In this document: in pieces, positions 6,327 through 13,762 of the stretch
Numbering within the stretch: the stretch's first letter is position 1
How the letters are laid out: each line of letters opens with the position of its first letter
Assembly (NCBI GenBank): GCA_041497605.1
Contig: JBGQGW010000084.1
Span: 1 to 13,762, forward strand
Length of the DNA: 13,762 nucleotides
Direction: 5' to 3'
Source: JBGPTK01 sp041497605
Lineage (GTDB): Bacteria > Acidobacteriota > Terriglobia > Acidiferrales > UBA7541
Translations under genes and position numbers: made by a program
The notes under the pieces: generated by a model
The model's input: only the letters and a program-made list of their open reading frames with translations
What the model was told of the DNA's origin: nothing
Database searches by the model: none

Positions 6327-7338
6327 GCAATTCCTCCGCAATCTGCACGGCGTTGGTGGCCACCAAACGCAGATTATCAGCCGCGCCCCAAAACCAATAA
6401 CCCGATAGAAGATTGGGATCGCGCTCCACATGCGCCAGCATGATTTCGTTTTCTCCGGAGACGCTTACGTTGTTGGGAGGTTGATCGCCGGCCTGCGGCA
6501 GTTTGACGCCCACATCCATAAGCGCATTCTCGATCTCATCGTTCGAATCCGGACTCGCCAACTCCGCGAACGCGGCAAACGTGTAGCCGTAAAATAACGG
6601 AGCTTGAATCAATTGAATCGCCGGCGCGGGAACGCGTCCCGCAAGATAGCGCTCCACTTCGCGCGAAATTCCCGCGCGGAGCGTGGGAAGGTTCGAGCGG
6701 CTCAGAGGGCCGTAGCCGGCCAGCAGGTTGAATGCGACCTGCGCATCGAAGACCGGCTGCTCGAACGCGCGGAACGAAAGCAGATTCGCCGTCTGGCTTT
6801 GCAGTTCTTCCACGCCCGCCAGGTCCCGCTCGGAAACCGGCGGAAAAAAGATCATCACCCCGCGCTGCGGAGAAAATCCGCGAAGTGCCGCCGCCAGCGT
6901 GCAGGCCAGAATCACGGCAGGTCCGGGAGCGGAGAAAAGTCCCGCGGGGCGCGAGCCGGAATCGGGTGGCGGCAAACTTTTCTGGAGAGCCGGTATCCAG
7001 GTCATCGCGCCGGGGACATCGTTCAGCGCGCCGGTCAAATCGATCACCGTGCAGCCCGCGCGCTGCGCGATTTTCCAATTGCGCGCCGCATCCGCCGGGC
7101 TTCCGGCAAAGAAAGCGAATCGCGAGCGCTCGAAGCTCTCCTCATCGATTGGACGGATAAATGTGGGCTCCCCGCCCGCTTCGGTCAGAGTCCCGGCCGG
7201 AACGCTTTCATCGAGCAATACAAAATCGCCGGCGGGAAAATTGCGGTCTTCGAGGACTACTCTTAATTCCTTGCCGCGCAGGGACGAAGCTCCGGCGATT
7301 GCGACGCGGGACGGGGCGGGAGCAGGAATGGCCGACAT
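6316..7338 (-). CDS. Aspartate-semialdehyde-dehydrogenase-like protein lacking catalytic Cys and His (USG-1-like)
   Basis: The 340-residue protein has the overall ASADH fold: N-terminal dinucleotide-binding GASSLRGKELRVVLEDRNFP (16-35), a middle segment and the C-terminal GAADNLRLVATNAVQIAEEL (318-337), which closely matches ASADH. The catalytic segment normally reads NPNCST, with the nucleophilic Cys; here it is SAPGPAVIL (136-144), with Pro140 at the Cys position. The active-site His in the RVPxxxGH segment is replaced: QAPLFYGYTFA (245-255) has Tyr252. It should not make aspartate semialdehyde; an inactive paralogue of the USG-1 type is the likeliest reading. The ATG at 7338 follows the pssA stop after 4 bases, and lptE overlaps its end. 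Why it sits in a phospholipid/LPS operon is unknown. A genuine asd gene probably exists elsewhere. Confidence 0.85.
   Translation of the reverse strand: MSAIPAPAPSRVAIAGASSLRGKELRVVLEDRNFPAGDFVLLDESVPAGTLTEAGGEPTFIRPIDEESFERSRFAFFAGSPADAARNWKIAQRAGCTVIDLTGALNDVPGAMTWIPALQKSLPPPDSGSRPAGLFSAPGPAVILACTLAAALRGFSPQRGVMIFFPPVSERDLAGVEELQSQTANLLSFRAFEQPVFDAQVAFNLLAGYGPLSRSNLPTLRAGISREVERYLAGRVPAPAIQLIQAPLFYGYTFAAFAELASPDSNDEIENALMDVGVKLPQAGDQPPNNVSVSGENEIMLAHVERDPNLLSGYWFWGAADNLRLVATNAVQIAEELLAC
6333..6337 (-). promoter_or_regulatory. Shine-Dalgarno deciding the TTG start of lptE
   Basis: GGAGG on the minus strand (CCTCC at 6333-6337) lies 6 bases before TTG at 6326-6324, inside the 3' end of the upstream gene. 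Without this TTG the next in-frame ATG would be at residue 22, destroying the signal peptide. Confidence 0.7.
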
Positions 7339-7342
7339 CGGT

Positions 7343-8164
7343 TCAGGCCGGATGCGAAGCGGTGTGCCGGTGGCGCACGACTCGCACCAGTTGAATCACC
7401 AGGCCGGAGACCGTGTAGCTTCCCGCAACAAGCAGCAGCGTGATTTCGGAGTAGACCCAGAAAGCGGCGATAAGCAGGGCGAGGGCGACAACCGTAAGCG
7501 ACGGCTGGCGGCGATGCCAGTTGATGTCCTTGAAGCTGTAGTAGCGAACCGTGCTGGACATCAAAGCCGCAAGCGCCAGCACCAGCACCTGCCACAGCAC
7601 CGCCACGCGCCAATCCTCGATCGGCCACCATACGCCGTGCACCATGGCGGCAATCATCCCGGCGGCGGCCGGCGTGGGCATACCGACAAAGAAGCGCGAA
7701 CCTCCCGGCGCCATGCCGTGAATATTGAAGCGCGCCAGCCTCCAGGCGCAGCAGATCACGAAGACAAAACTGACCAGCCATCCGATCTGATAAACATGAC
7801 GGGCCTGCGGAAGATCGCTGGCCAGCACTCCGCGCACGCCCCACGCAAACGCAAGAAAGGCGGGCGCGACGCCGAAACTGATCACATCGGCCAGCGAATC
7901 GAATTGCTTGCCAAATTCGCTGCTGGTGCCGGTGACGCGGGCCACGCGGCCGTCGAGCGCGTCGAACAGAATCGCGATGCCAATGGCGCGCGCGGCGTTA
8001 TCCATATCGGTGATATTGCCGCGCAGGGTGGCGAGAACGGCGTAATAGCCGCAGAATAGATTGCCGACCGTAAACAGGCTCGGCAGGATGTACACACCGC
8101 GGCGCATGCGATGATTACGCAATCGGCTGGCGGGGCTTCCCTCTTCAGGTTCTGCGTCGAACAT
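7343..8164 (-). CDS. pssA: CDP-diacylglycerol-serine O-phosphatidyltransferase
   Basis: PssA joins CDP-diacylglycerol and serine to give phosphatidylserine in the inner membrane. The CDP-alcohol phosphotransferase motif DGxxAR-x8-G-x3-D-x3-D is complete: D71, G72, A75, R76, G85, D89 and D93. The 273-residue protein is strongly hydrophobic with roughly seven or eight membrane segments, starting at about residue 25 (YILPSLFTVGNLFCGYYAVL). The ATG at 8164 is chosen because it falls 5 bases after the psd stop. An in-frame ATG at 8185 would add 7 residues and overlap psd; the sequence does not firmly exclude it. Its product is the substrate of Psd, encoded just upstream. Confidence 0.93.
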   Translation of the reverse strand: MFDAEPEEGSPASRLRNHRMRRGVYILPSLFTVGNLFCGYYAVLATLRGNITDMDNAARAIGIAILFDALDGRVARVTGTSSEFGKQFDSLADVISFGVAPAFLAFAWGVRGVLASDLPQARHVYQIGWLVSFVFVICCAWRLARFNIHGMAPGGSRFFVGMPTPAAAGMIAAMVHGVWWPIEDWRVAVLWQVLVLALAALMSSTVRYYSFKDINWHRRQPSLTVVALALLIAAFWVYSEITLLLVAGSYTVSGLVIQLVRVVRHRHTASHPA

Positions 8165-8169
8165 ATCGG

Positions 8170-8787
8170 TTACGTCGCCTTCCATTTTGCCAGAACGCTG
8201 GATCCCCCGGCGACTTTCTGGCCGCGCCGCACCAGAATTTCCACGGCCGGTGGCACCCAAACATCTACCCGGGAACCAAATCGTATCATGCCTATCCGCT
8301 CGCCGCGCGTCACTTGATCGCCCACCGCTTTCCAGCACAGAATCCGGCGCGCGATCCAGCCGGCAATCTGCTTGAATACCACGTCCCCTTCCGGCGAAGA
8401 GATGCGAATCATGTTCTGCTCGTTCTCCGCGGACGCCCGCGCGCGCATGGCCGCGTAAAAACGCCCGGGACGATACTCGATGCGGCGAATTACTCCCGCC
8501 ACCGGCGCCCGATTGACGTGCACGTCCCACACCGAGAGAAAAATACTGATGCGCTGGCCCGGCTGGCCTTCCAGCGGCTCGTCAAGCACTTCCATCACGC
8601 GCCCATCAGCCGGCGAAACAATGCTCCCCGGCTCGGAAGGAATCGTTCGTTCCGGGTCGCGAAAAAAATACAACACAAAAGCGGCCAGAAAAAACAGAAT
8701 CCCCGCGATCCAATTCCATCCAGGCACGAGGGCGAGCAAGCCCAGCAGCAGGGGCGGCAAAGCGAATTTATATCCGTCTTTAACCAT
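8170..8787 (-). CDS. psd: Phosphatidylserine decarboxylase (short, archaeal-type)
   Basis: Psd converts phosphatidylserine to phosphatidylethanolamine. At 205 residues it is of the short type, with a membrane hairpin or helix (about 9-40) before the catalytic domain. Family signatures are clear: FFRDPERTIP (41-50), VSPADGRV (57-64), RISIFLSVWDVHVNRAP (79-95), ASAENEQNMI (118-127) and QIAGWIARRI (140-149). Self-cleavage should occur at Gly171-Ser172 in RFGSRVDV, turning Ser172 into the pyruvoyl group. No Shine-Dalgarno precedes the ATG at 8787. A TAGAAT -10-like element at 8838-8833, with only a poor -35, could start the psd-pssA-lptE-holA transcript. The 107 bases before the gene contain nothing else recognisable. 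Confidence 0.93.
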   Translation of the reverse strand: MVKDGYKFALPPLLLGLLALVPGWNWIAGILFFLAAFVLYFFRDPERTIPSEPGSIVSPADGRVMEVLDEPLEGQPGQRISIFLSVWDVHVNRAPVAGVIRRIEYRPGRFYAAMRARASAENEQNMIRISSPEGDVVFKQIAGWIARRILCWKAVGDQVTRGERIGMIRFGSRVDVWVPPAVEILVRRGQKVAGGSSVLAKWKAT

Positions 8788-8894
8788 TCTGTAAGATCAT
8801 TCAAAAACGGGTGACCTTAGAGGAACACTTCTATTCTACGACAGAACCCATCGTCGTGGCGGCGCGTTCAGGGGCGAGCGGCAATCTGGAATCG

Positions 8895-9122
8895 CTACGC
8901 CGACTGACGCCGGCGAGCAATCAATAATTCCATTTGATCTTTAATATGAAGCTTCCGCTTTTTCAGGGTGGTCTCGAGAATCAGGTCTTCGGAGCTGAGA
9001 TACGACTGATTTCTAAGTTCTTCCAACTTTGCTTCACATCGGGAGTGTTCTTGAGCGAGCCGCTGCAGGTCTGCGTCGCTCGAGATCAGGGACTGGCGGT
9101 AATCCTGTGCAGTCGCTGCCAT
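8895..9122 (-). CDS. Small DUF465/YdcH-like helical protein
   Basis: A 75-residue protein starting MAATAQDYRQSL. It matches the YdcH/DUF465 pattern: DADLQRLAQEHSRCEAKLEEL (about 16-36), an LSSEDLILE turn, and LKKRKLHIKDQMELLI at the end. Family members are two-helix coiled-coil-like proteins of unknown role. The ATG at 9122 has an excellent Shine-Dalgarno (AAGGAGGGG, 5 bases away), which rules out the longer frame opening at 9290. It lies between rimI and psd on the same strand, separated from each by more than 100 bases, so it probably has its own promoter. Confidence 0.85.
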   Translation of the reverse strand: MAATAQDYRQSLISSDADLQRLAQEHSRCEAKLEELRNQSYLSSEDLILETTLKKRKLHIKDQMELLIARRRQSA

Positions 9123-9162
9123 AGGTTCCCCTCCTTGTTGGTGCGTGCGTTTACATGGCTGT

Positions 9163-9192
9163 AACATAACACAGGGCGGATTGGGCGGCGAA
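9163..9192 (-). promoter_or_regulatory. Possible promoter of the DUF465-like gene
   Basis: A -10-like TATGTT (9168-9163) lies 18 bases downstream of a poor -35 TTCGCC (9192-9187). The predicted leader would be about 35 bases. Supported mainly by position and the -10 match. Confidence 0.3.
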
Positions 9193-9295
9193 AAAATGAG
9201 GAATATTTCTTGATGATGATTAATTGAGAGTAATGGCCATTCCGTACCAGGGGTACTGCGCCGGCGCGCGCTGGAGGAATCTCGAGCCATCCGGC

Positions 9296-9769
9296 TCAGC
9301 GTACCGCGGCGGCGCGCTCCCGCACGATCGAGCAGGCCAGCAGCAGGGCATCTTCTTCGGGGTTTGAATAGTAGCGGCGGCGGCGCCCCACTCCCAGGAA
9401 TCCGTTGCGCTCGTAGAAAAGAATCGCCGCAAAATTGGTGTCGCGAACTTCCAGGAATGCCCGATGCGCGCCGCCTTCACTCCCCCATAGCATGGCTTCG
9501 CGCAACAAGGCCGTGCCGATATTGGAGCGGCGCACCTCGGGCGCGACGGCAAGATTCAAAATCTCAATTTCATCCGCCATGCGCCTGGCTACCGCAAATC
9601 CGCGGATTCCGGATTCGCATTCCGCGATCCAGCCCGCGAAATCGCCCCGCAGAACGTGTTCGTAATCGGCGCGAGACCAGCAAGCCGTTCCCGGGCTGCT
9701 CGCTTGAATCGCCAGGACCGCGTCGAGGTCTGCCCGCGTGAAGCCGCGAATTGCAGGGATCGTGATCAT
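9296..9769 (-). CDS. rimI: GNAT N-acetyltransferase, RimI-like
   Basis: RimI-type enzymes transfer acetyl from acetyl-CoA to the N-terminal amine of proteins such as S18. The 157-residue protein has the GNAT fold: IRGFTRADLDAVLAIQASSP at the N-terminus, the EIEILNLAVAPEVRRSNIGTA core (about 67-87) and the AFLEVRDTNFAAILFYERNGF region (about 104-124), which is typical of RimI. The acetyl-CoA loop reads RRSNIG where RimI usually has R-x-x-G-x-G/A; Asn replaces the first Gly, a mild departure. It follows tsaB, its usual partner, but after an unusually long 126-base gap. No good Shine-Dalgarno is seen at the ATG at 9769. Substrate specificity cannot be told from sequence. Confidence 0.85.
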   Translation of the reverse strand: MITIPAIRGFTRADLDAVLAIQASSPGTACWSRADYEHVLRGDFAGWIAECESGIRGFAVARRMADEIEILNLAVAPEVRRSNIGTALLREAMLWGSEGGAHRAFLEVRDTNFAAILFYERNGFLGVGRRRRYYSNPEEDALLLACSIVRERAAAVR

Positions 9770-9896
9770 TGACCGGCAGCCGCAATTGAATCACGACTGC
9801 GAGGCATAAAGCCCGTAGTTTTTCGGCAACCTACGCAGTTCGTCGCACCCGCTGCCAGCCGCATCTATCCCTTGCTGGCGGGGAGCAATCTCGCTG

Positions 9897-10616
9897 CTAG
9901 GCTCGCGTGGTTTTGAACACCAACTCGGCGTCGGAGCGGCGAATGTAATTGGCCTGCAGATGGAGTGCGTCGACCAGTTCTCCCCGGCGCGCGTGTGCGA
10001 GTCCCAGAAGTCCAATCGCCGGCGCGAGAACGGGCGAAGCGGTCAATGCCGGAGAGTCGCGGAACGGCGAAGCGGCCAGAGCCACGGCCAAAATTTCCGG
10101 CGTCGGAGTTACGAAGATCACCGGCGCATCGAGCACCTGATCGCGGAGAGCCGCCAGAAATTCAGCAGGCTCCATCACGCTTTCATCTCCCTGGCGAATC
10201 AAACCTTTAGAAGTTGGGCGATAAACGCCCGCATAAACTTGCCCGCGGCGGGCGTCAATCATCGGGACCAACAACGGCAGGTCGCCTTCTTCGGAAGAGG
10301 ACACCCGTACCTGCGCCGCCACCGCTTCAAGCGCACTGACCGCGGCGATGGGCTTTTGATGCACCTCGGCCCAGGCCTTGGCCGCCGCCAGTCCCACCCG
10401 CAGTCCGCTGAACGAACCCGGCCCCGCAGCAACGGCAAATAGATCAAATTGCCCGGTTTTCATCGATAATTCGTCCAGCAGGAATTCCAGGTGGCGAAAC
10501 ATGCGGGACGAATAGGTTTCTTCGACCCAAGTGGAGACCACCCCCAGAACACGCTCATCGCGCAAAACGGCAACACTGCCTGCCTGAGTGCTGGTATCCA
10601 CTGCGAGGATGAGCAT
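9897..10616 (-). CDS. tsaB: tRNA threonylcarbamoyladenosine biosynthesis protein TsaB
   Basis: TsaB is the partner of TsaD and TsaE in making t6A at position 37 of ANN-decoding tRNAs. The 239-residue protein begins MLILAVDTSTQAGSVAVL, the ASKHA-fold opening. The family signature GPGSFSGLRVGLAAAKAWA (65-83) is intact, as is the ALEAVAAQ segment with a downstream MIDARRGQVYAGVY. Length is typical. A TAGAAT -10 box ends 6 bases before the ATG and no Shine-Dalgarno is present, suggesting leaderless mRNA. It is divergent from carD across a 195-base gap, and rimI follows on the same strand. Confidence 0.93.
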   Translation of the reverse strand: MLILAVDTSTQAGSVAVLRDERVLGVVSTWVEETYSSRMFRHLEFLLDELSMKTGQFDLFAVAAGPGSFSGLRVGLAAAKAWAEVHQKPIAAVSALEAVAAQVRVSSSEEGDLPLLVPMIDARRGQVYAGVYRPTSKGLIRQGDESVMEPAEFLAALRDQVLDAPVIFVTPTPEILAVALAASPFRDSPALTASPVLAPAIGLLGLAHARRGELVDALHLQANYIRRSDAELVFKTTRA

Positions 10617-10622
10617 AGGATC

Positions 10623-10628
10623 ATTCTA
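10623..10628 (-). promoter_or_regulatory. -10 box of a probable leaderless tsaB promoter
   Basis: TAGAAT on the minus strand matches 5 of 6 consensus bases and ends 6 bases before the tsaB ATG, so the transcription start would fall on or next to the start codon. The -35 region is weak (CCCTGT at 17 bases). A second possible start further up (TTGTAT and TAAAAT near 10680-10700) would give a longer leader. Confidence 0.45.
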
Positions 10629-10725
10629 GCCCAAGATGCACCGCAACAGGGCAATTGTCGTGCCAAATCACGCATTTTATGGATTTTACGGCCAATACAA
10701 TTCATCGTTCTAAAGTGGGAATCTC

Positions 10726-10755
10726 TTGACGTGAGGTACAGCGTGTGCCTAAAAT
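10726..10755 (+). promoter_or_regulatory. Sigma70-like promoter for carD
   Basis: TTGACG (10726-10731) and TAAAAT (10750-10755) are 18 bases apart; each matches 5 of 6 consensus bases. Transcription would begin near 10762, leaving about 50 bases before the chosen carD start. Confidence 0.7.
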
Positions 10756-10811
10756 TGAAACATCCACTTTCATCACTCGAGCGGATTGTTACAACTGGGG
10801 GAATGCCAAAC

Positions 10812-11339
10812 ATGGAATTCAAGTTAGGCGAGAAGGTTGTCTATCCGAATCACGGTGTCGGTGTAATTGAACAGATCAGTTTCGGCTACATGAATGGCCG
10901 TTCCGAGCGGTACTACATGTTGCGTATCGTATCCAGCGGGCTGAAGGTCATGGTCCCGCAAACCAACATCGAAAACGTAGGCCTGCGATCTGTAATTCGC
11001 ACCAACGAAGCGACACAGGTTCTGGCATATCTCGAGAAGGGCCGCTCCGCTTCACATCACGACTGGAAACATCGCTTTAAGGAAAACTCCGAGCGCATGC
11101 GCACCGGTTCCCTGATGGAAGTGGCTGCAGTCCTAAAGGGATTGGTCGCTTTGAGCCGGACCAAGCCGCTTTCCTTCCGCGAGAAGAAAATGCTCGAACG
11201 AGCCAAGTACCTGCTGATCAGCGAGCTCGCTACGGCGAGGAACTCTTCGGAGCAAAATACGGAGTCCTCAGTGGTTAAGGCGCTCGCCAAGGCTCGTCTG
11301 CAGATGCCGGAAAACCTGACCCAGGCGCAAGCGGATTAA
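10812..11339 (+). CDS. carD: CarD family RNA-polymerase-binding transcription regulator
   Basis: CarD binds the RNA polymerase beta subunit and stabilises open complexes, notably at rRNA promoters. The protein of 175 residues has the N-terminal polymerase-interacting domain (FKLGEKVVYPNHGVGVIEQI at 3-22; YYMLRIVSSGLKVMVPQTN, about 37-55) and a helical DNA-contacting C-terminal domain (about 70-150) including SFREKKMLERAKYLLISELA. The ATG at 10812 is preferred because the GGGGG at 10797-10801 is 10 bases away. The in-frame ATG at 10803, which adds MPN, would be only one base from it. The gene is flanked by its own promoter and a strong terminator, so it is monocistronic and divergent from tsaB. 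The tail after about residue 150 is variable and low in signature. Confidence 0.93.
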   Translation: MEFKLGEKVVYPNHGVGVIEQISFGYMNGRSERYYMLRIVSSGLKVMVPQTNIENVGLRSVIRTNEATQVLAYLEKGRSASHHDWKHRFKENSERMRTGSLMEVAAVLKGLVALSRTKPLSFREKKMLERAKYLLISELATARNSSEQNTESSVVKALAKARLQMPENLTQAQAD

Positions 11340-11362
11340 CGTTTCGCCGTAATCCTAGGCTC

Positions 11363-11416
11363 CAGCCGGGAGCGCAGCGCAAGATTGAATCGAGCGCTGC
11401 CCCCGGCTGTTTTTTT
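11363..11416 (+). terminator. Rho-independent terminator of carD
   Basis: A long stem pairs CAGCCGGG (11363-11370) and GCAGCGC (11374-11380) with GCGCTGC (11394-11400) and CCCGGCTG (11402-11409), with a small internal asymmetry and a 13-base loop. It is followed by seven T residues (11410-11416). It stops 23 bases short of the convergent hyuB stop codon. Confidence 0.9.
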
Positions 11417-11439
11417 GGTCGATTCGTGCCCACTCGCCG

Positions 11440-13065
<1,626 letters not shown>

Positions 13066-13108
13066 TTTTCATTCCGCTTCACCATTCAATTCAAACTGCT
13101 CCCACAAA

Positions 13109-13762
13109 CTATCGACGTGGCGTCAAAAGTAAGTTTTCGAATGCATCGACGCGTGCACGCCATCCGGGGGGCACAGCCGTCGTCGCGCTGTATTCCGCAA
13201 TAATCGCAGGCCCCGCGAACCGATGTCCCGCGTGCAACTTCTCGCGATTGTAGAGAGGCGTTGCCAGAGCCTTCCCCCCGAAAAATGCGCGGCGGACATC
13301 AACCACGGCCGACTTCGCTTCCGCGCGGCCTGAACGCTTCCGTGGCATTTCGGGCTTTGGCGTCGCGCCAATAAATCGCGCCCGCACATTGACCACCTCC
13401 GCCGCCTTCGCCGGATTGGAGTAACCGTATCGCCGCTCGTGGGCGCGATGAAACTCCTTCAGAAAATCCCCTTCCGCGGGCACCGTCAATTCAAACGCCT
13501 GACCCACATAGCGCATGTCGAGCAGCCGCTCGACCCGCGCGGCGCCGCGAGCAAAACCTTCCGCGGCCATTTCCCGCAGCCCGCGCGATTCAAGGCGTGT
13601 GAAAGCCCGCTCCAGCGCCAGGCGAGCGGCGCGCGCCGTATTCACGGCGAGCAAAATCGTCTGCGAGAGATCCTTCACCACGTCCGCGCGCAAAATTCCC
13701 AGCGCCGAAAGCCCACCCGGAAATTTCGGAATCAACACGCCTAGCATGTTGAGAGCAGCGGC
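13109..13762 (-). CDS. hyuA: Hydantoinase A / oxoprolinase family subunit, C-terminal part (partial)
   Basis: Only the last 217 residues are present; the start lies beyond the right edge. HyuA carries the ATP-binding half of the two-subunit hydantoinase/oxoprolinase enzyme and pairs with HyuB. Visible segments are the FPGGLSALGILRADVVKDLS motif, which normally closes the hydantoinase-A core, then the C-terminal domain with RYVGQAFELTVP, FHRAHERRYGYSNP and the AGPAIIAEYSATTAVPPGW ending. All are typical of this family. The frame is open to the window edge and the internal Met near 13747 is not the start. The next gene, hyuB, begins 43 bases after the stop, so the two are co-transcribed. The 43-base gap shows nothing else. 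Confidence 0.9.
   Translation of the reverse strand, partial: AAALNMLGVLIPKFPGGLSALGILRADVVKDLSQTILLAVNTARAARLALERAFTRLESRGLREMAAEGFARGAARVERLLDMRYVGQAFELTVPAEGDFLKEFHRAHERRYGYSNPAKAAEVVNVRARFIGATPKPEMPRKRSGRAEAKSAVVDVRRAFFGGKALATPLYNREKLHAGHRFAGPAIIAEYSATTAVPPGWRARVDAFENLLLTPRR

Noticed and set aside
6728..8059. 443-codon plus-strand open frame across the ASADH-like and pssA genes
   Set aside because: It runs antisense to two clear genes and over their junction; the composition (Arg, Ser and Gly rich, no domain) is that of a shadow frame.
8170..8530. Extended upstream reading of pssA (to 8530)
   Set aside because: That frame runs through psd, whose motifs are complete; the ATG at 8164 right after the psd stop is the sensible start.
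9791..10015. 74-codon minus-strand frame spanning the tsaB end and the tsaB-rimI gap
   Set aside because: It overlaps the conserved C-terminus of TsaB in another frame and has no Shine-Dalgarno or recognisable domain.

Overview
The window looks like a stretch of GC-rich (about 60% by eye) Gram-negative chromosome carrying mostly housekeeping genes. An LptE-type outer-membrane lipoprotein implies lipopolysaccharide export. A CarD-type RNA-polymerase regulator, a phoH-ybeY-CBS/hemolysin order, a lemA/TPM cluster and the style of the proteins fit Acidobacteriota best. That assignment is inferred from gene content and protein style, not tested against a database. No tRNA, rRNA, insertion sequence, phage gene or CRISPR array was seen.

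Left part (1-4247, minus strand): a TPM-domain membrane protein, a nucleotidyltransferase-fold protein and LemA lie in a row, followed by phoH, ybeY and the start of a membrane protein that is probably HlyC/CorC-like. PhoH, YbeY and the CorC-type protein form a widespread RNA-maturation/ribosome neighbourhood (ybeZ-ybeY-ybeX in E. coli). A clear sigma70-like promoter sits before phoH.

Centre (4237-10616): rpsT (ribosomal protein S20) is read on the plus strand from a near-consensus promoter and ends at a rho-independent terminator. It converges on a long minus-strand series: tsaB, rimI, a small DUF465/YdcH-like gene, psd, pssA, an aspartate-semialdehyde-dehydrogenase-like gene lacking its catalytic cysteine and histidine, lptE and holA. 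The last five are within 5 bases of each other or overlap and are very probably one operon. It joins phosphatidylethanolamine synthesis (PssA then Psd), lipopolysaccharide assembly (LptE) and the replication clamp loader (HolA). TsaB and RimI are the usual pair for tRNA t6A modification and protein N-acetylation.

Right part (10617-13762): carD is transcribed divergently from tsaB behind a strong promoter and ends at a strong terminator. Converging on it is a minus-strand hyuA-hyuB pair (hydantoinase/oxoprolinase family). HyuB is complete; only the last 217 residues of HyuA are inside the window.

No clearly new multi-gene system is evident. The points most worth following up are the TPM-nucleotidyltransferase-LemA trio, whose nucleotidyltransferase has Asn in place of the second catalytic Asp; the apparently catalytically dead ASADH paralogue inside a phospholipid operon; and the roughly 40-residue basic insertion in YbeY.
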